From Kineothrix alysoides (GTDB lineage: Bacteria > Bacillota > Clostridia > Lachnospirales > Lachnospiraceae): a DNA stretch of 64,000 nucleotides. How positions within the stretch are numbered: the first letter of the stretch is position 1; each line of letters begins with the position of its first letter. Where the stretch lies: assembly GCF_000732725.1 (NCBI RefSeq), contig NZ_JPNB01000002.1:1550001-1614000 (forward strand), given 5' to 3'. The notes under the pieces are model-generated. The model saw only the letters and a program-made list of their open reading frames with translations. It did not search any database and was not told the DNA's origin. The position numbers and the translations under genes are program-made. Of the stretch, positions 28,191-38,678 are shown piece by piece.

Positions 28191-29891
28191 ATGGAAAAAA
28201 ATAAACCTGTATCATTTAAAGATAATATGTATAGGATGTTCCTGCGGTATGCGGTGGCTCCTGCTTTTGGTATTGCGTTTGCCGGCGTGCTCATTACGTT
28301 TGGCTTTTGGGGATATTCCACTATCGATATTACCAAAAAAGCAAATGAGGATATTGGAGGAAAGATTGTACGGACTATAGAAGGCTATGAACAGGCTCTG
28401 ATCTTGATGGAAACATGCAGCGATCTGGTCACGAAGCCCATAGATAGAGTGACACGGGTGTCAGTTTTTGAGGACGTATATAAACTTTCCAACAAACTGG
28501 GATATAAAGCGAAGATATATATCTTTAATAAAGACTATGTGCCTGTCATTATGAGCAACCAGGAAGTGCCGTCGTATTTAAAAAACGAATCCGTTGCAAA
28601 CTGGGGAATCTTCCGCTTGATGAACAATGACAAGGATGCGACAGCGATCAAGGTGATGCAGGATATGGAAGGTCAATCTTCCAGCCTTCTTATCGGGAGA
28701 ACGATAAAGGACGGAAAAGAGGCGGTCGGTTACGTTGTTTTTTCTATCGACAGCTCCGAGTTTCAGGTATTATTGACAAAAGTATCTTCTCAAACAATTA
28801 TCGCGGATACTTATGGCTGGATATACTTGGCTAATAATTATGATTTTTCCGATAATCTGGATCGTATGAGCAGAGAATTTGAAACACAGGAAGGCTATAT
28901 CAAATGTAACGGTAAAAATTTTTATATGGAAAGCTCCTCTATGATGGATGACAGGCTTCGGATTTATACGGTATCGGACGTAAGCAACCAGTTGGCGGCC
29001 TTTAAGTGGGTCGGGCTGCTTCTGACGATGATGTTCGTGGTCATACTTTTCAGCCTGCTGAAAGGAGCGGATAAAACTTCCGCAGAAAGTACCAGAGACA
29101 TAGATATTATTGCGAATGCTTTTGAACAAGTGCAGGAAGGCAACCTTGACAATTATATTTCGATATGCAGCAGCAAAGAATTCCAGACAATCGGGAACTC
29201 TTATAATTTGATGATCGATAGCTTAAAGGAGCAGATAGAAAAGAATAAAGAGATGATCGCACATATGGCGTTTGCTCAGATAAAGCAGTTGGAATCTCAG
29301 ATAAATCCGCATTTCCTATTCAATACTTTGGAAAATATACGGATAATGTGCAAGCTGGATACGGCAAAAGCAGATAAAATGATCGTAAATCTGTCTTCAA
29401 TCCTGCGCTATAGTATAAGCAATGCGGAGGAGGATGTGACGGTACGGCAGGATATGAAGAATACGGAGCAGTATCTGAGTATTTTAAAGATGCGGTTTAA
29501 TCGCAGGTTCCGGTATAGTGTCGATATAGAGGAGGAGGTCATGGACCTCGCAATACCCAAGCTCCTTATTCAGCCGTTAATTGAAAATGCTATTAAATAC
29601 GGGTTTGGAGATAAAGAAGTCCTGACAGTGAAAATCAGAGGATACAAAGACGGAGACAATCTGGTTTTTATATGCAAAGATGATGGAACAGGAATTGAAG
29701 AAGAGACATTAAAAGAACTGAAGCATACTTTGGCAAGCCCCAAGAATAGAAGCAGCCATTTGGGACTTTATAATATTCATAAGAGGATCAATCTGAAGTA
29801 CAAAGGAAATTATGGAGTCGCGATTGAAAGCGAGCCGGATAAGGGGACCACACTCACCCTGACACTTCCGGTCTATAGAAAAAGCAACTGA
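28191..29891 (+). CDS. Sensor histidine kinase, YesM/LytS-like
   Basis: Membrane kinase of 566 residues: membrane helix near 20-42, an extracellular sensing region of roughly 220 residues, a second helix near 270-290, HAMP-like linker (ANAFEQVQEGNLDNYI), the His_kinase motif QINPHFLFNTLENIR with the phospho-histidine in NPHF near 370, and the ATPase domain (LLIQPLIENAIKYGFGD, DDGTGI). This class pairs with AraC-type response regulators and commonly controls adjacent importer genes. Its partner lies 31 bases downstream. Confidence 0.9.
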   Translation: MEKNKPVSFKDNMYRMFLRYAVAPAFGIAFAGVLITFGFWGYSTIDITKKANEDIGGKIVRTIEGYEQALILMETCSDLVTKPIDRVTRVSVFEDVYKLSNKLGYKAKIYIFNKDYVPVIMSNQEVPSYLKNESVANWGIFRLMNNDKDATAIKVMQDMEGQSSSLLIGRTIKDGKEAVGYVVFSIDSSEFQVLLTKVSSQTIIADTYGWIYLANNYDFSDNLDRMSREFETQEGYIKCNGKNFYMESSSMMDDRLRIYTVSDVSNQLAAFKWVGLLLTMMFVVILFSLLKGADKTSAESTRDIDIIANAFEQVQEGNLDNYISICSSKEFQTIGNSYNLMIDSLKEQIEKNKEMIAHMAFAQIKQLESQINPHFLFNTLENIRIMCKLDTAKADKMIVNLSSILRYSISNAEEDVTVRQDMKNTEQYLSILKMRFNRRFRYSVDIEEEVMDLAIPKLLIQPLIENAIKYGFGDKEVLTVKIRGYKDGDNLVFICKDDGTGIEEETLKELKHTLASPKNRSSHLGLYNIHKRINLKYKGNYGVAIESEPDKGTTLTLTLPVYRKSN

Positions 29892-29922
29892 AAATAAACG
29901 GGAATGAAAGAGGCGGGGCAAT

Positions 29923-30696
29923 ATGCTGAAAATAGTGATTGTGGAAGATGAAGATATTATAAGAAAAGGACTGGCGTATACGATCGACTGGGTGAGTATG
30001 GGATATGTAATCGCAGGGGAGGCCGCCAATGGAGAAGAGGGGCTTGCGCAAATACGTGCTCTGCATCCGGATGTCGTCATTGCTGATATCAAAATGCCGA
30101 AAATGGATGGAATTACCATGCTGCAGGAAGCGTTGAAGGAAACGCGCTTTAAGAGCCTGATACTGACCAGCTATGCGGAATTCGAATTTGCCAGAAGAGC
30201 AATCTCTCTGGGTGTTACAGACTATATTTTAAAACCGGTGGATGAAGAAAAGTTAGTGGAAACAATGAAGCTGCTGCATTCGGAAATCATGAAGGGCAAA
30301 GAAACAGAACTTGCTTTTGAAAATAAGGACAGCAGTCTGGATTTGGAACATTATATAGAATTGGCACAGTTTCAAAATCAATATGTAATGGGGGCCATTG
30401 AGGAAATACGCAAAAACTACGGCGAAAAAATCAGCATAGAAGCGGTTGCGGAGGATATGGGAATCAGCGCCAGCTATTTGAGCAGGAAGTTCAAGGACAT
30501 TACCGGACACACCTTTCTCGACTTTCTGAATAAATACAGAGTGCAGCAGGCGGTGAAGCTGCTGAATTCAGGACAATATAAAGTTTATGAAATATCGGAC
30601 ATGACAGGATTCAGCGATTATAAACATTTTTGCAGCGTATTTAAAAAATATACGCTTAAATCGCCTACCGGTTTTACAAAACTAAGAGACGGATAA
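29923..30696 (+). CDS. Response regulator with AraC-type output
   Basis: Receiver domain in residues 1-120 with the acidic pocket (VEDEDI) and phospho-aspartate in VVIADIKMPKMDG near 55, then a C-terminal AraC pair of helix-turn-helix motifs (SIEAVAEDMGISASYLSRKFKDITG and EISDMTGFSDYKHFCSVFKKYTLKSPTGFTK, the usual AraC signature). 257 residues. With the kinase just upstream it probably activates the importer operon starting at 24.1 kb. Target sites were not located. Confidence 0.9.
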   Translation: MLKIVIVEDEDIIRKGLAYTIDWVSMGYVIAGEAANGEEGLAQIRALHPDVVIADIKMPKMDGITMLQEALKETRFKSLILTSYAEFEFARRAISLGVTDYILKPVDEEKLVETMKLLHSEIMKGKETELAFENKDSSLDLEHYIELAQFQNQYVMGAIEEIRKNYGEKISIEAVAEDMGISASYLSRKFKDITGHTFLDFLNKYRVQQAVKLLNSGQYKVYEISDMTGFSDYKHFCSVFKKYTLKSPTGFTKLRDG

Positions 30697-30714
30697 ATTG
30701 TTACGAAGAGGATA

Positions 30715-30738
30715 GTGTGAAAAATAAATTTTTCACAC
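30715..30738. other. Hairpin between the response regulator and HAD genes
   Basis: Perfect 10-bp inverted repeat GTGTGAAAAA / TTTTTCACAC with a 4-base loop. The T-run is inside the stem and no tail follows; a terminator or operator role is possible. Confidence 0.5.
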
Positions 30739-30792
30739 GCGGATTTGTGCTTGCGTCTAAATTCGCACACATTGAAAACATAAAGGATTAAT

Positions 30793-31617
30793 ATGGGCAA
30801 ATATAGCGGAAAAATATTATTAAGTGATTTGGATGGAACTTTACTGAACTCAGAAAATAAAGTGAGTGAGGAAAATAAAAAAGCAATCGGTACTTTTGTT
30901 GAAGAAGGAGGGAAATTTGGGATCGCGACGGGCAGAAGCCTGACAAATGCCGCTGCTTTCCTTGAAGGAGTGAGGATAAACGGATATTGTATTCTGGCCA
31001 ACGGAGGACAATTGTACGACTATGACAAGAAGGTGTATCTGGAAGAATTCGGAGTTCCCAGAGGCGAGATTATGCCATTTTTAAAAAGGTGTATCGATGA
31101 GAGGCCGCGGATAGGCGTACAGGTCTATGCTAAGGACATGAGCTATATCGTTTCGCGTGAAGAATATGCGGATCCGTGCGTCGTAAAAGACCACTTGCCG
31201 GTGATTTTCGATTCCCTGGAAAATGTGATGGAAATGGAATGGATAAAGATTCTTTTTTCGGGGAATGAGGACGAATTGAGCTGGCTGAAAAAGGAGTCGT
31301 CATATTTGGAGGAGCGTGCCAGCGTAGACCGGGTCCGGTCGGCAATAAATTATTACGAATTCCTTCCGGTAAGAATAAATAAAGGTTCCATGTTAGTGAA
31401 GCTCAGACAATACATAAATGACACGGATGTTATATATGCAGTGGGGGATTATTATAACGATATTGATATGCTCGCGCAAGCTGATGTAGGCATTGTGACA
31501 GAAAATGCACCGGATGCCGTAAAAGAACATGCGGACAGGATATGTGCGGACTATAATAACAGTGCGATTGCGGATGTCATTGCTCATATGATAGCGTGTG
31601 CGCCGCACGTGCTGTAA
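30793..31617 (+). CDS. HAD-family phosphatase, Cof type
   Basis: Cytoplasmic phosphatase of the Cof/IIB class, 274 residues. Motif I is SDLDGTLLNSENKVSEEN (Asp nucleophile near 11), motif II is the threonine in GIATGRS, and motif IV is GDYYNDIDML. The C2-type cap lies at about 85-190. Such enzymes usually act on sugar phosphates or related metabolites. It follows an importer whose binding protein fits a phosphorylated ligand, so it may dephosphorylate the imported compound; that is inference. Confidence 0.88.
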   Translation: MGKYSGKILLSDLDGTLLNSENKVSEENKKAIGTFVEEGGKFGIATGRSLTNAAAFLEGVRINGYCILANGGQLYDYDKKVYLEEFGVPRGEIMPFLKRCIDERPRIGVQVYAKDMSYIVSREEYADPCVVKDHLPVIFDSLENVMEMEWIKILFSGNEDELSWLKKESSYLEERASVDRVRSAINYYEFLPVRINKGSMLVKLRQYINDTDVIYAVGDYYNDIDMLAQADVGIVTENAPDAVKEHADRICADYNNSAIADVIAHMIACAPHVL

Positions 31618-31690
31618 TATATATGCAATCGCTTTGGTCGCTGCAGGTATAATGTCCATAAAAACGGAAAAAAGGGGGTGCTGTATATAA

Positions 31691-33418
31691 ATGAGAACAA
31701 AGAAAAAACAGAATAGTAAAAGTGTGAGCAGGAGACTGCACGCTATATTGTTGAGCTCAATGGGACAATTGGCAGCAATATGTTTTGTATTGGTTTGCTT
31801 TATCATTATAATGACTGCCTTGAACCGGCAGGTTTTTGACAGGTATGGTACGGGACAGGGAAAGGCCGGAACGGTAGAGCTGAAATTCAGCGCGCTGCAT
31901 GAAGAGGTCCGCTATCTTGTGTTTGAAACAAGAAAAGGTGAACAGGAAGAGGATATGGCGGAGATAGAGGGCACTTACGAGGAGCTGGTTGGCAGTGTGT
32001 ATGCGTTACACGATATACTGCAGGGTAAGGAAAATGAGGAGCTGTATGTAAGTGTAGCTGCGTTAATTGAAGACTATAACGGTATTATGGGACAGATCAT
32101 AGAATACGAGAAGCAGGGAGGGAAATATAATTCCGAAAAATTATATAATAATGAAGCGAGCTCATTAGCAAGAGAGATGAAAGGATTAATGGAACAGCTT
32201 TTTTATAATATGAATGCCTCGGCCGGTCATTATTATAAAATGTTTACGGCAGAAAGTATTCTGGCAGTTATTGCCGTTATAGGATTGAGCATATTTATAG
32301 TAATCTATTCATTAAAAAAATCAGGAAAAGCGATCAGGGACATTTGCATGCCTTTGGAAGAACTGACGATTTGTTCAGAGGAGATAGCCAAAGGAAATCT
32401 CCATGTTTCCATAAAAAATAACGGAGACGGAGAAATAGGCATTCTGGCAAAAAGCTTGGCCGAGACTGTGAAATCACTGAATACATATATAGAAGATATA
32501 TCAGGAAAACTTGGTCATATCGCAGACCACGACCTGACGGATGAAATCGCATTGAAGTATGAAGGAGACTTTGAGCCGATAGGGAAGTCCCTTATTGAAA
32601 TTCTCCAATCTTTAAACGATATATTTTCCCGGATAGATGCTGCGTCGGACGAAGTATATGCAGGAGCATCTCAGGTGGCGGACGGGGCACAGAATCTGGC
32701 ACAGGGAACGTTGGTTCAGAGCGGACTTATTGATCAAATAAGGGCGGAAGTAAAGAATATATCAGGTAAAGCAGATATTAACAGATGCTTGTGCGAAAAA
32801 GCCGGTATCGTGACGCAGCAGACGAAGGTTTTTGCAGAGGATGGAAAAAAGAAGGTCGAAGAGCTGATTGTTTCCATGAAAACGATAGACAATACGAGCG
32901 ACAAGATTTCCAAAATATTACAATCCATTAATGATATTGCGGGGCAGACGAACCTGCTGGCGCTGAATGCAGGAATTGAAGCTGCAAGAGCAGGAGAAGC
33001 CGGCAAAGGTTTTGCAGTGGTGGCAGGAGAGGTATCCAGACTTGCGGACCGGTGCGCGGCAGCAGCCAAGGAAACGGCAGGAATGATAAAGGAGACCCGA
33101 GAGGCTGTGGAGAGAGGGAATGAGGAGACGAGAAAGGCGGGAGAGTCCATACTGAAAATGCTCGAGAACATTGCCGATATAGACAGCTCGGTAAAGGAAA
33201 TCGGGGAAAGAACGGGGGAACAAGGAAATGCCATAGGAGAGATTACGGATAAGATGGAGGATATCATAAGAATAGTAAATGATAATTCTTCCACGGCAGA
33301 AGAAAGTGCGGCAGCCAGCGAGCAGCTTTTTGTGCAGGCAGAGCTGTTAAAAAATACATTGAAGGGAATTGAGCGAAAAAGTGACGTTACTGTTCACTCC
33401 GTTCTCAGCAACGCATGA
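31691..33418 (+). CDS. Methyl-accepting chemotaxis protein
   Basis: Transmembrane chemoreceptor, 575 residues. Membrane helices near 25-48 and 185-208 bracket a mostly helical sensor of about 135 residues (four-helix-bundle type). A HAMP domain follows, then the signalling domain with the hairpin tip [33 protein letters not shown] split around residue 420-450. The last ten codons ([10 protein letters not shown], from about 33386) are encoded by a truncated copy of the dispersed repeat family A, which supplies the stop codon, so the native C-terminus has been replaced. No CheB/CheR pentapeptide is present. Confidence 0.88.
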   Translation: MRTKKKQNSKSVSRRLHAILLSSMGQLAAICFVLVCFIIIMTALNRQVFDRYGTGQGKAGTVELKFSALHEEVRYLVFETRKGEQEEDMAEIEGTYEELVGSVYALHDILQGKENEELYVSVAALIEDYNGIMGQIIEYEKQGGKYNSEKLYNNEASSLAREMKGLMEQLFYNMNASAGHYYKMFTAESILAVIAVIGLSIFIVIYSLKKSGKAIRDICMPLEELTICSEEIAKGNLHVSIKNNGDGEIGILAKSLAETVKSLNTYIEDISGKLGHIADHDLTDEIALKYEGDFEPIGKSLIEILQSLNDIFSRIDAASDEVYAGASQVADGAQNLAQGTLVQSGLIDQIRAEVKNISGKADINRCLCEKAGIVTQQTKVFAEDGKKKVEELIVSMKTIDNTSDKISKILQSINDIAGQTNLLALNAGIEAARAGEAGKGFAVVAGEVSRLADRCAAAAKETAGMIKETREAVERGNEETRKAGESILKMLENIADIDSSVKEIGERTGEQGNAIGEITDKMEDIIRIVNDNSSTAEESAAASEQLFVQAELLKNTLKGIERKSDVTVHSVLSNA

Positions 33419-33452
33419 TTTCTGCAATGCAAAATTTTTGCATGTAAATTCG
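33385..33452. repeat. Palindromic element family A, truncated copy 2
   Basis: About 68 bp matching the reverse complement of 5287-5355, including GTTACTGTTCACTCCG and GCAACGCATGATTTCTGCA. The far end has been lost. It overlaps the 3' end of the chemoreceptor gene. Confidence 0.75.
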
Positions 33453-33584
33453 CCTTTCCTACTTGTACTTATTAACTTGTATTACTTTTATGCAGTAATT
33501 ATTGACTAATTTTTCTAAACTGATATAATAAAATGTGTATTATTTTAATTTTATCTAAAATTTATTAGAATATTGGAGATAATT

Positions 33585-34565
33585 ATGCTACATATTAAAT
33601 CGTTGGATGAAGGACTGGATATTTTTAAGGCATTGGGTTCTGAGGTCCGAATAGAAATTATAAAAATCCTTTTAGAAAATCATGGAATGAATATGAACGA
33701 GCTGGCAAGCAAGCTGAACATTACCAATGGTGCGCTCACCAGCCATATTAAGAAGCTGGAGGACTGCGGACTGATCACTGTGTCCAGCGAATCGAGAGGA
33801 CATGGCAACCAGAAGAAATGCTCTGTGCATCTGGACAAGATATTGATCGATATGGATTCCCAGGAGGACTTCAAGAACGTATATCAGACCGACCTGAAGG
33901 TAGGGCATTTCTCGGATTACAAGGTATATCCTACCTGCGGGCTGGCTTCTAATACCGCGATTATAGGAGAGGTGGATGACACCCGCTATTTCGCCCATCC
34001 GGACAGGTACAATGCAGATATTCTCTGGTTCACGAGGGGATATGTGGAATATGTGATTCCTAACTTCATTCCTTTCGAACAGAAGATAGACCAGATAACG
34101 ATATCTCTGGAACTGTGTTCGGAGGCGCCGGGAGTAAACGACGTATGGCCTTCGGATATTTCTTTTATACTGAACGATAAGAAGGTTGCGATGTGGACCA
34201 GCCCTGGAGATTTCGGCAACGTGGGAGGTATCTTCACGCCGGATTGGTGGTATCCGAACTGGAACCAGTACGGTCTGCTGAAAATTCTTGTTATCAATAA
34301 AAAAGGCACCTTCATCGACGGACTTCAGGTATCGGACGTATCCATCAAGGATTTCAATCTGGACTACCGCAGCACGATGAAGCTGAAGCTGGAGGTAGAG
34401 GACGACGCGAAGCATGTAGGCGGCCTGACCATATTTGGAAAGACTTTCGGTAATTATAATCAGGATATTTCTGTACGTATTAATTATAGCCCGATTATTG
34501 TCCCTGAGGCGGCGAAGCAGGAAGCGAGCAAAACAACTTTGGGATATGAGGCGGATGAAGTATAA
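33585..34565 (+). CDS. ArsR-like regulator with a large C-terminal domain
   Basis: Residues 1-90 form a winged helix of the ArsR/HTH_5 kind (IFKALGSEVRIEIIKILLENHGMNMNELASKLNITNGALTSHIKKLEDCGLI). The remaining 235 residues form a predicted beta-rich domain (about 110-320, with WFTRGYVEYVIPNF and FTPDWWYPNWNQYGLLKI) that may bind a carbohydrate. ATG at 33585 with GGAG upstream gives 326 residues. Convergent with the arabinofuranosidase genes and probably their regulator. No cysteine metal-binding motif typical of metal-sensing ArsR is seen. Confidence 0.8.
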   Translation: MLHIKSLDEGLDIFKALGSEVRIEIIKILLENHGMNMNELASKLNITNGALTSHIKKLEDCGLITVSSESRGHGNQKKCSVHLDKILIDMDSQEDFKNVYQTDLKVGHFSDYKVYPTCGLASNTAIIGEVDDTRYFAHPDRYNADILWFTRGYVEYVIPNFIPFEQKIDQITISLELCSEAPGVNDVWPSDISFILNDKKVAMWTSPGDFGNVGGIFTPDWWYPNWNQYGLLKILVINKKGTFIDGLQVSDVSIKDFNLDYRSTMKLKLEVEDDAKHVGGLTIFGKTFGNYNQDISVRINYSPIIVPEAAKQEASKTTLGYEADEV

Positions 34566-34571
34566 ACATAT

Positions 34572-34600
34572 TATGTAATAGGGCACTTTCCTATTACATA
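34572..34600. repeat. Short hairpin element, family C copy 1
   Basis: Perfect 11-bp stem TATGTAATAGG / CCTATTACATA, loop GCACTTT. The same element in reverse orientation is at 44741-44770, with diverged relatives at 38322-38346 and 53430-53456. Confidence 0.7.
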
Positions 34601-34607
34601 AAAATAT

Positions 34608-34641
34608 CCCCGGCAAAACGAAGATTTTCGCTTTGCCGGGG
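34608..34641. terminator. Bidirectional terminator between the ArsR-like and GH51 genes
   Basis: Stem CCCCGGCAAA / TTTGCCGGGG with further pairing in the loop (CGAA/TTCG). T-rich on both exits. Confidence 0.8.
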
Positions 34642-34676
34642 AATATATTTTGCAGCATTATTTCTTTGTTTGTATC

Positions 34677-36200
<1,524 letters not shown>

Positions 36201-36205
36201 TTAAA

Positions 36206-38146
36206 TCATTGATTGTAATATTTTATCCAGACGGACATTTCTCCTGCCCTGCGGTTGTTCCAATAGCAGTAGGGAACAAACTTGAGGCTTGTCTCCTCGA
36301 AAGCAGGCGGAGTTTGTAAATATAGCCCTTGTCCGTCTTCGTTCATGGAAGAAATCCGTTTTCCCTTTGCAGATATGGTACATGTTCCGCCGAGTAAAGC
36401 GCTGTCATACTGCTCCTGCAAGGGTGCGGCGGTATTGATATAGATATTTGCCAGTTTATCGCCATTATCTTCCTCTTCAAGGCAATATACGAGAGGGCCT
36501 TTTTCGATGGCAACTTTTCCTGCGTCTGCCCTTACATTGGGATTCGCGTAGGTGAAACGGGCGGGTATGTCGAAGGTAATCTGAATATCGCTATCTTTGA
36601 AACAGCCCTTTAAATAAGCGTAGCCATCTTTAAATTCGGGCGATACCTCTTTGCTGTTGATTTCTATTTTATAGTTCAGTGCATAGGCGGGAACATGGAA
36701 CGCGATAGTGGACTCGCAGCTTCTGTCCGAGGTCACGTGCAGGTTTACCTTGCCTTCGAAGGGGAAACGGGTGCTTTGGGTAACGGTCAATGTACCCTCC
36801 CCGGAAGTCAGGGCAGTCTTGCCCGAAACGAACATATTAACCCATAAATCGCCATCCTTCTGGAAGTATACGTATTCGCCCAGACTGGCAAGGGTTCTTG
36901 CGATGTTGGGCGGACAGCAGGCTACGCCAAACCATTTCTGGCGTACGGGCTTTACATGTTCCATGGATGTACGGTCGAGACAGTTGTCGGGCCATACTTC
37001 CAGCGGGTTCACATAGAAGAAACTCTTGCCGTCCATGGCGATTCCGGCGAGCACTGTATTGTACAGCGCTCGTTCCATAGTATCGATGTACTTGCCGTTC
37101 CTGGTAACCTGTGACATCCGGCGGCTGAACAGCGCGAGGCCGATGGAAGCGCAGCTCTCGCAGTAATTCGAATCGTTGGGAAGGTCGTAATCCGTAGTGA
37201 AGCGCTCATAGGCGCCGGAGCTTCCGATGCCTCCGGTTATATACATGCGTCTTTCTACGATGTTGTTCCACAGTCTCTCGCATGCATCCAAAAGCTCCTT
37301 GTCGTCATAAGCGGCAGCAAGATCGGCCATGGCACTGTACATGTAAGTAGCTCTTACGGAATGACCTTCGGCAGTATTCTGCTTCCTTACCGGTTTGTGA
37401 CATTGGGAATACTTGGGCCAAAAAGCGTTTCTATCCTTGAAAATATCTATCCAAAGGGGATTCTTATGCTCCGAAACGAGATAGTTGGGTTCGGTACCTC
37501 TCCTATCGATAAAGCCCTTTGCCATATCCATATATTTCTGTTCGCCGGTCACCTCCGCCAGTTTGATCATCGCGATTTCTATTTCCTGATGTCCCGGTAC
37601 GGCTTGTTTATATTCCTCTGTATGGAACACTTCACAAATTAAATCTGCGAATTTTCTCATGATACCCAAAAATTTATCTTTGCCGGTGACCTTATAGTAA
37701 GCAACGGCAGCTTCTAAAAGGTGGCCTGCCGTATACAGCTCGTGTCCCTCGCGCAGATTCTTCCAGCGGTGCTCGGGAGCGAGAACGGTGAAATAGGTAT
37801 TGATATAACCGTCGGGCTGCTGAGCCTTGCCGATTAAGTCGATGACCTCGTCGGCAGTCTCCTCAAGCTCTTTGTCGGGCTGATAGGATAGGGAATAGGC
37901 TACGGCCTCCAGCCATTTGGCTACGTCGGTATCTTGGAATACTGCGCCTTCGAAGGTGCCTTCTTTTAAACCAGCGGCTACTTTGAAGTTCGAGATGCAG
38001 TGGCTTGGCTCGGCATCGGAGATACGGTCGTTGAGCGCTTCCCATTGGTAAGGGATAATTTGGCTGGTTACCAGATGGGTGTATTTATTCCAGAACGGGT
38101 CGTCCAATTGTGTGTTTTTTAAGGGGGAAAGTTCTAATTTTTCCAT
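36206..38146 (-). CDS. Beta-L-arabinofuranosidase, GH127
   Basis: Retaining glycosidase that uses a cysteine nucleophile coordinated with zinc, releasing beta-linked arabinofuranose from arabinobiosides such as those of hydroxyproline-rich plant glycoproteins. 646 residues, no signal peptide. The diagnostic WFGVACCPPNIARTLASLG stretch near 405-425 contains the nucleophile and metal cysteines. An (alpha/alpha)6 barrel precedes it and beta-sandwich domains follow. First gene of the minus-strand operon with the GH51; the promoter predicted at 38480-38508 leaves a leader of about 330 bases containing repeat copies. Confidence 0.92.
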   Translation of the reverse strand: MEKLELSPLKNTQLDDPFWNKYTHLVTSQIIPYQWEALNDRISDAEPSHCISNFKVAAGLKEGTFEGAVFQDTDVAKWLEAVAYSLSYQPDKELEETADEVIDLIGKAQQPDGYINTYFTVLAPEHRWKNLREGHELYTAGHLLEAAVAYYKVTGKDKFLGIMRKFADLICEVFHTEEYKQAVPGHQEIEIAMIKLAEVTGEQKYMDMAKGFIDRRGTEPNYLVSEHKNPLWIDIFKDRNAFWPKYSQCHKPVRKQNTAEGHSVRATYMYSAMADLAAAYDDKELLDACERLWNNIVERRMYITGGIGSSGAYERFTTDYDLPNDSNYCESCASIGLALFSRRMSQVTRNGKYIDTMERALYNTVLAGIAMDGKSFFYVNPLEVWPDNCLDRTSMEHVKPVRQKWFGVACCPPNIARTLASLGEYVYFQKDGDLWVNMFVSGKTALTSGEGTLTVTQSTRFPFEGKVNLHVTSDRSCESTIAFHVPAYALNYKIEINSKEVSPEFKDGYAYLKGCFKDSDIQITFDIPARFTYANPNVRADAGKVAIEKGPLVYCLEEEDNGDKLANIYINTAAPLQEQYDSALLGGTCTISAKGKRISSMNEDGQGLYLQTPPAFEETSLKFVPYCYWNNRRAGEMSVWIKYYNQ

Positions 38147-38235
38147 GTAAATACTTGCTCTCCTTTCGAAAAGTATTTTTTATATCATAGGGAGCGCCTT
38201 GAAGTAGTAAAGTGTGAAGGTGCTGCCTTTCAGGC

Positions 38236-38321
38236 AAACGATGCGCAGCTACGCGCGCGGAACAAAAGCTGTGCTGCCGAAATGCCTGGCTGCAAGAGCG
38301 CCTGAAGCACACTTTTGTTCT
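38236..38321. repeat. Dispersed repeat family B, copy 1
   Basis: About 86 bp beginning AAACGATGCGCAGCTACGCG and ending CACACTTTTGTTCT, with a central GCTGTGCTGCC. Nearly identical to copy 2 at 38348-38437; the two are separated by a family C-like hairpin (TAATAGG/CCTATTA at about 38323-38345). A diverged copy is at 53459-53546. No coding role. Confidence 0.75.
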
Positions 38322-38347
38322 ATAATAGGAAAAAGCCCCTATTACAG

Positions 38348-38437
38348 AAACAATGGATGCGCAGCTACGCGCGCGGAACAAAAGCTATGCTGCCTAAGTA
38401 CCTGGCTATAAAAGTGCCTGAAGCACACTTTTGTTCT
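38348..38437. repeat. Dispersed repeat family B, copy 2
   Basis: Second copy, in the same orientation, sharing GATGCGCAGCTACGCGCGCG, GGAACAAAAGCT and GCCTGAAGCACACTTTTG with copy 1. Both fall in the leader of the GH127-GH51 transcript. Confidence 0.75.
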
Positions 38438-38479
38438 GCCTGAAATTTATGATAGTAATTATGGTGATGACTTGCTGTG

Positions 38480-38508
38480 ATTATAGCATGTTACATGTGG
38501 AGAGTAAA
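38480..38508 (-). promoter_or_regulatory. Predicted promoter of the GH127-GH51 operon
   Basis: On the minus strand TTTACT (38508-38503), 17-bp spacer, TATAAT (38485-38480). Confidence 0.5.
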
Positions 38509-38602
38509 TAGAAAAGGAGATAATTATGTAAAGTAATTTTAATATATACAAATGAAAAAGGAGTGTTTTGTGGAGTATTTATGAAAAAAATAAAAAAATG
38601 GG

Positions 38603-38631
38603 TTGATTTATAGACATTAATTTTATATAAT
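38603..38631 (+). promoter_or_regulatory. Predicted promoter of the GH43-GH43-GH51 operon
   Basis: TTGATT at 38603-38608, 17-bp spacer, TATAAT at 38626-38631, about 48 bases before the first start codon. The flanking sequence is strongly AT-rich. The rest of 38147-38678 contains only the repeats and promoters listed. Confidence 0.6.
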
Positions 38632-38678
38632 TTAGATATAAATAAAATAATTTAAATAAAAATAAATACAGGAGTGCA

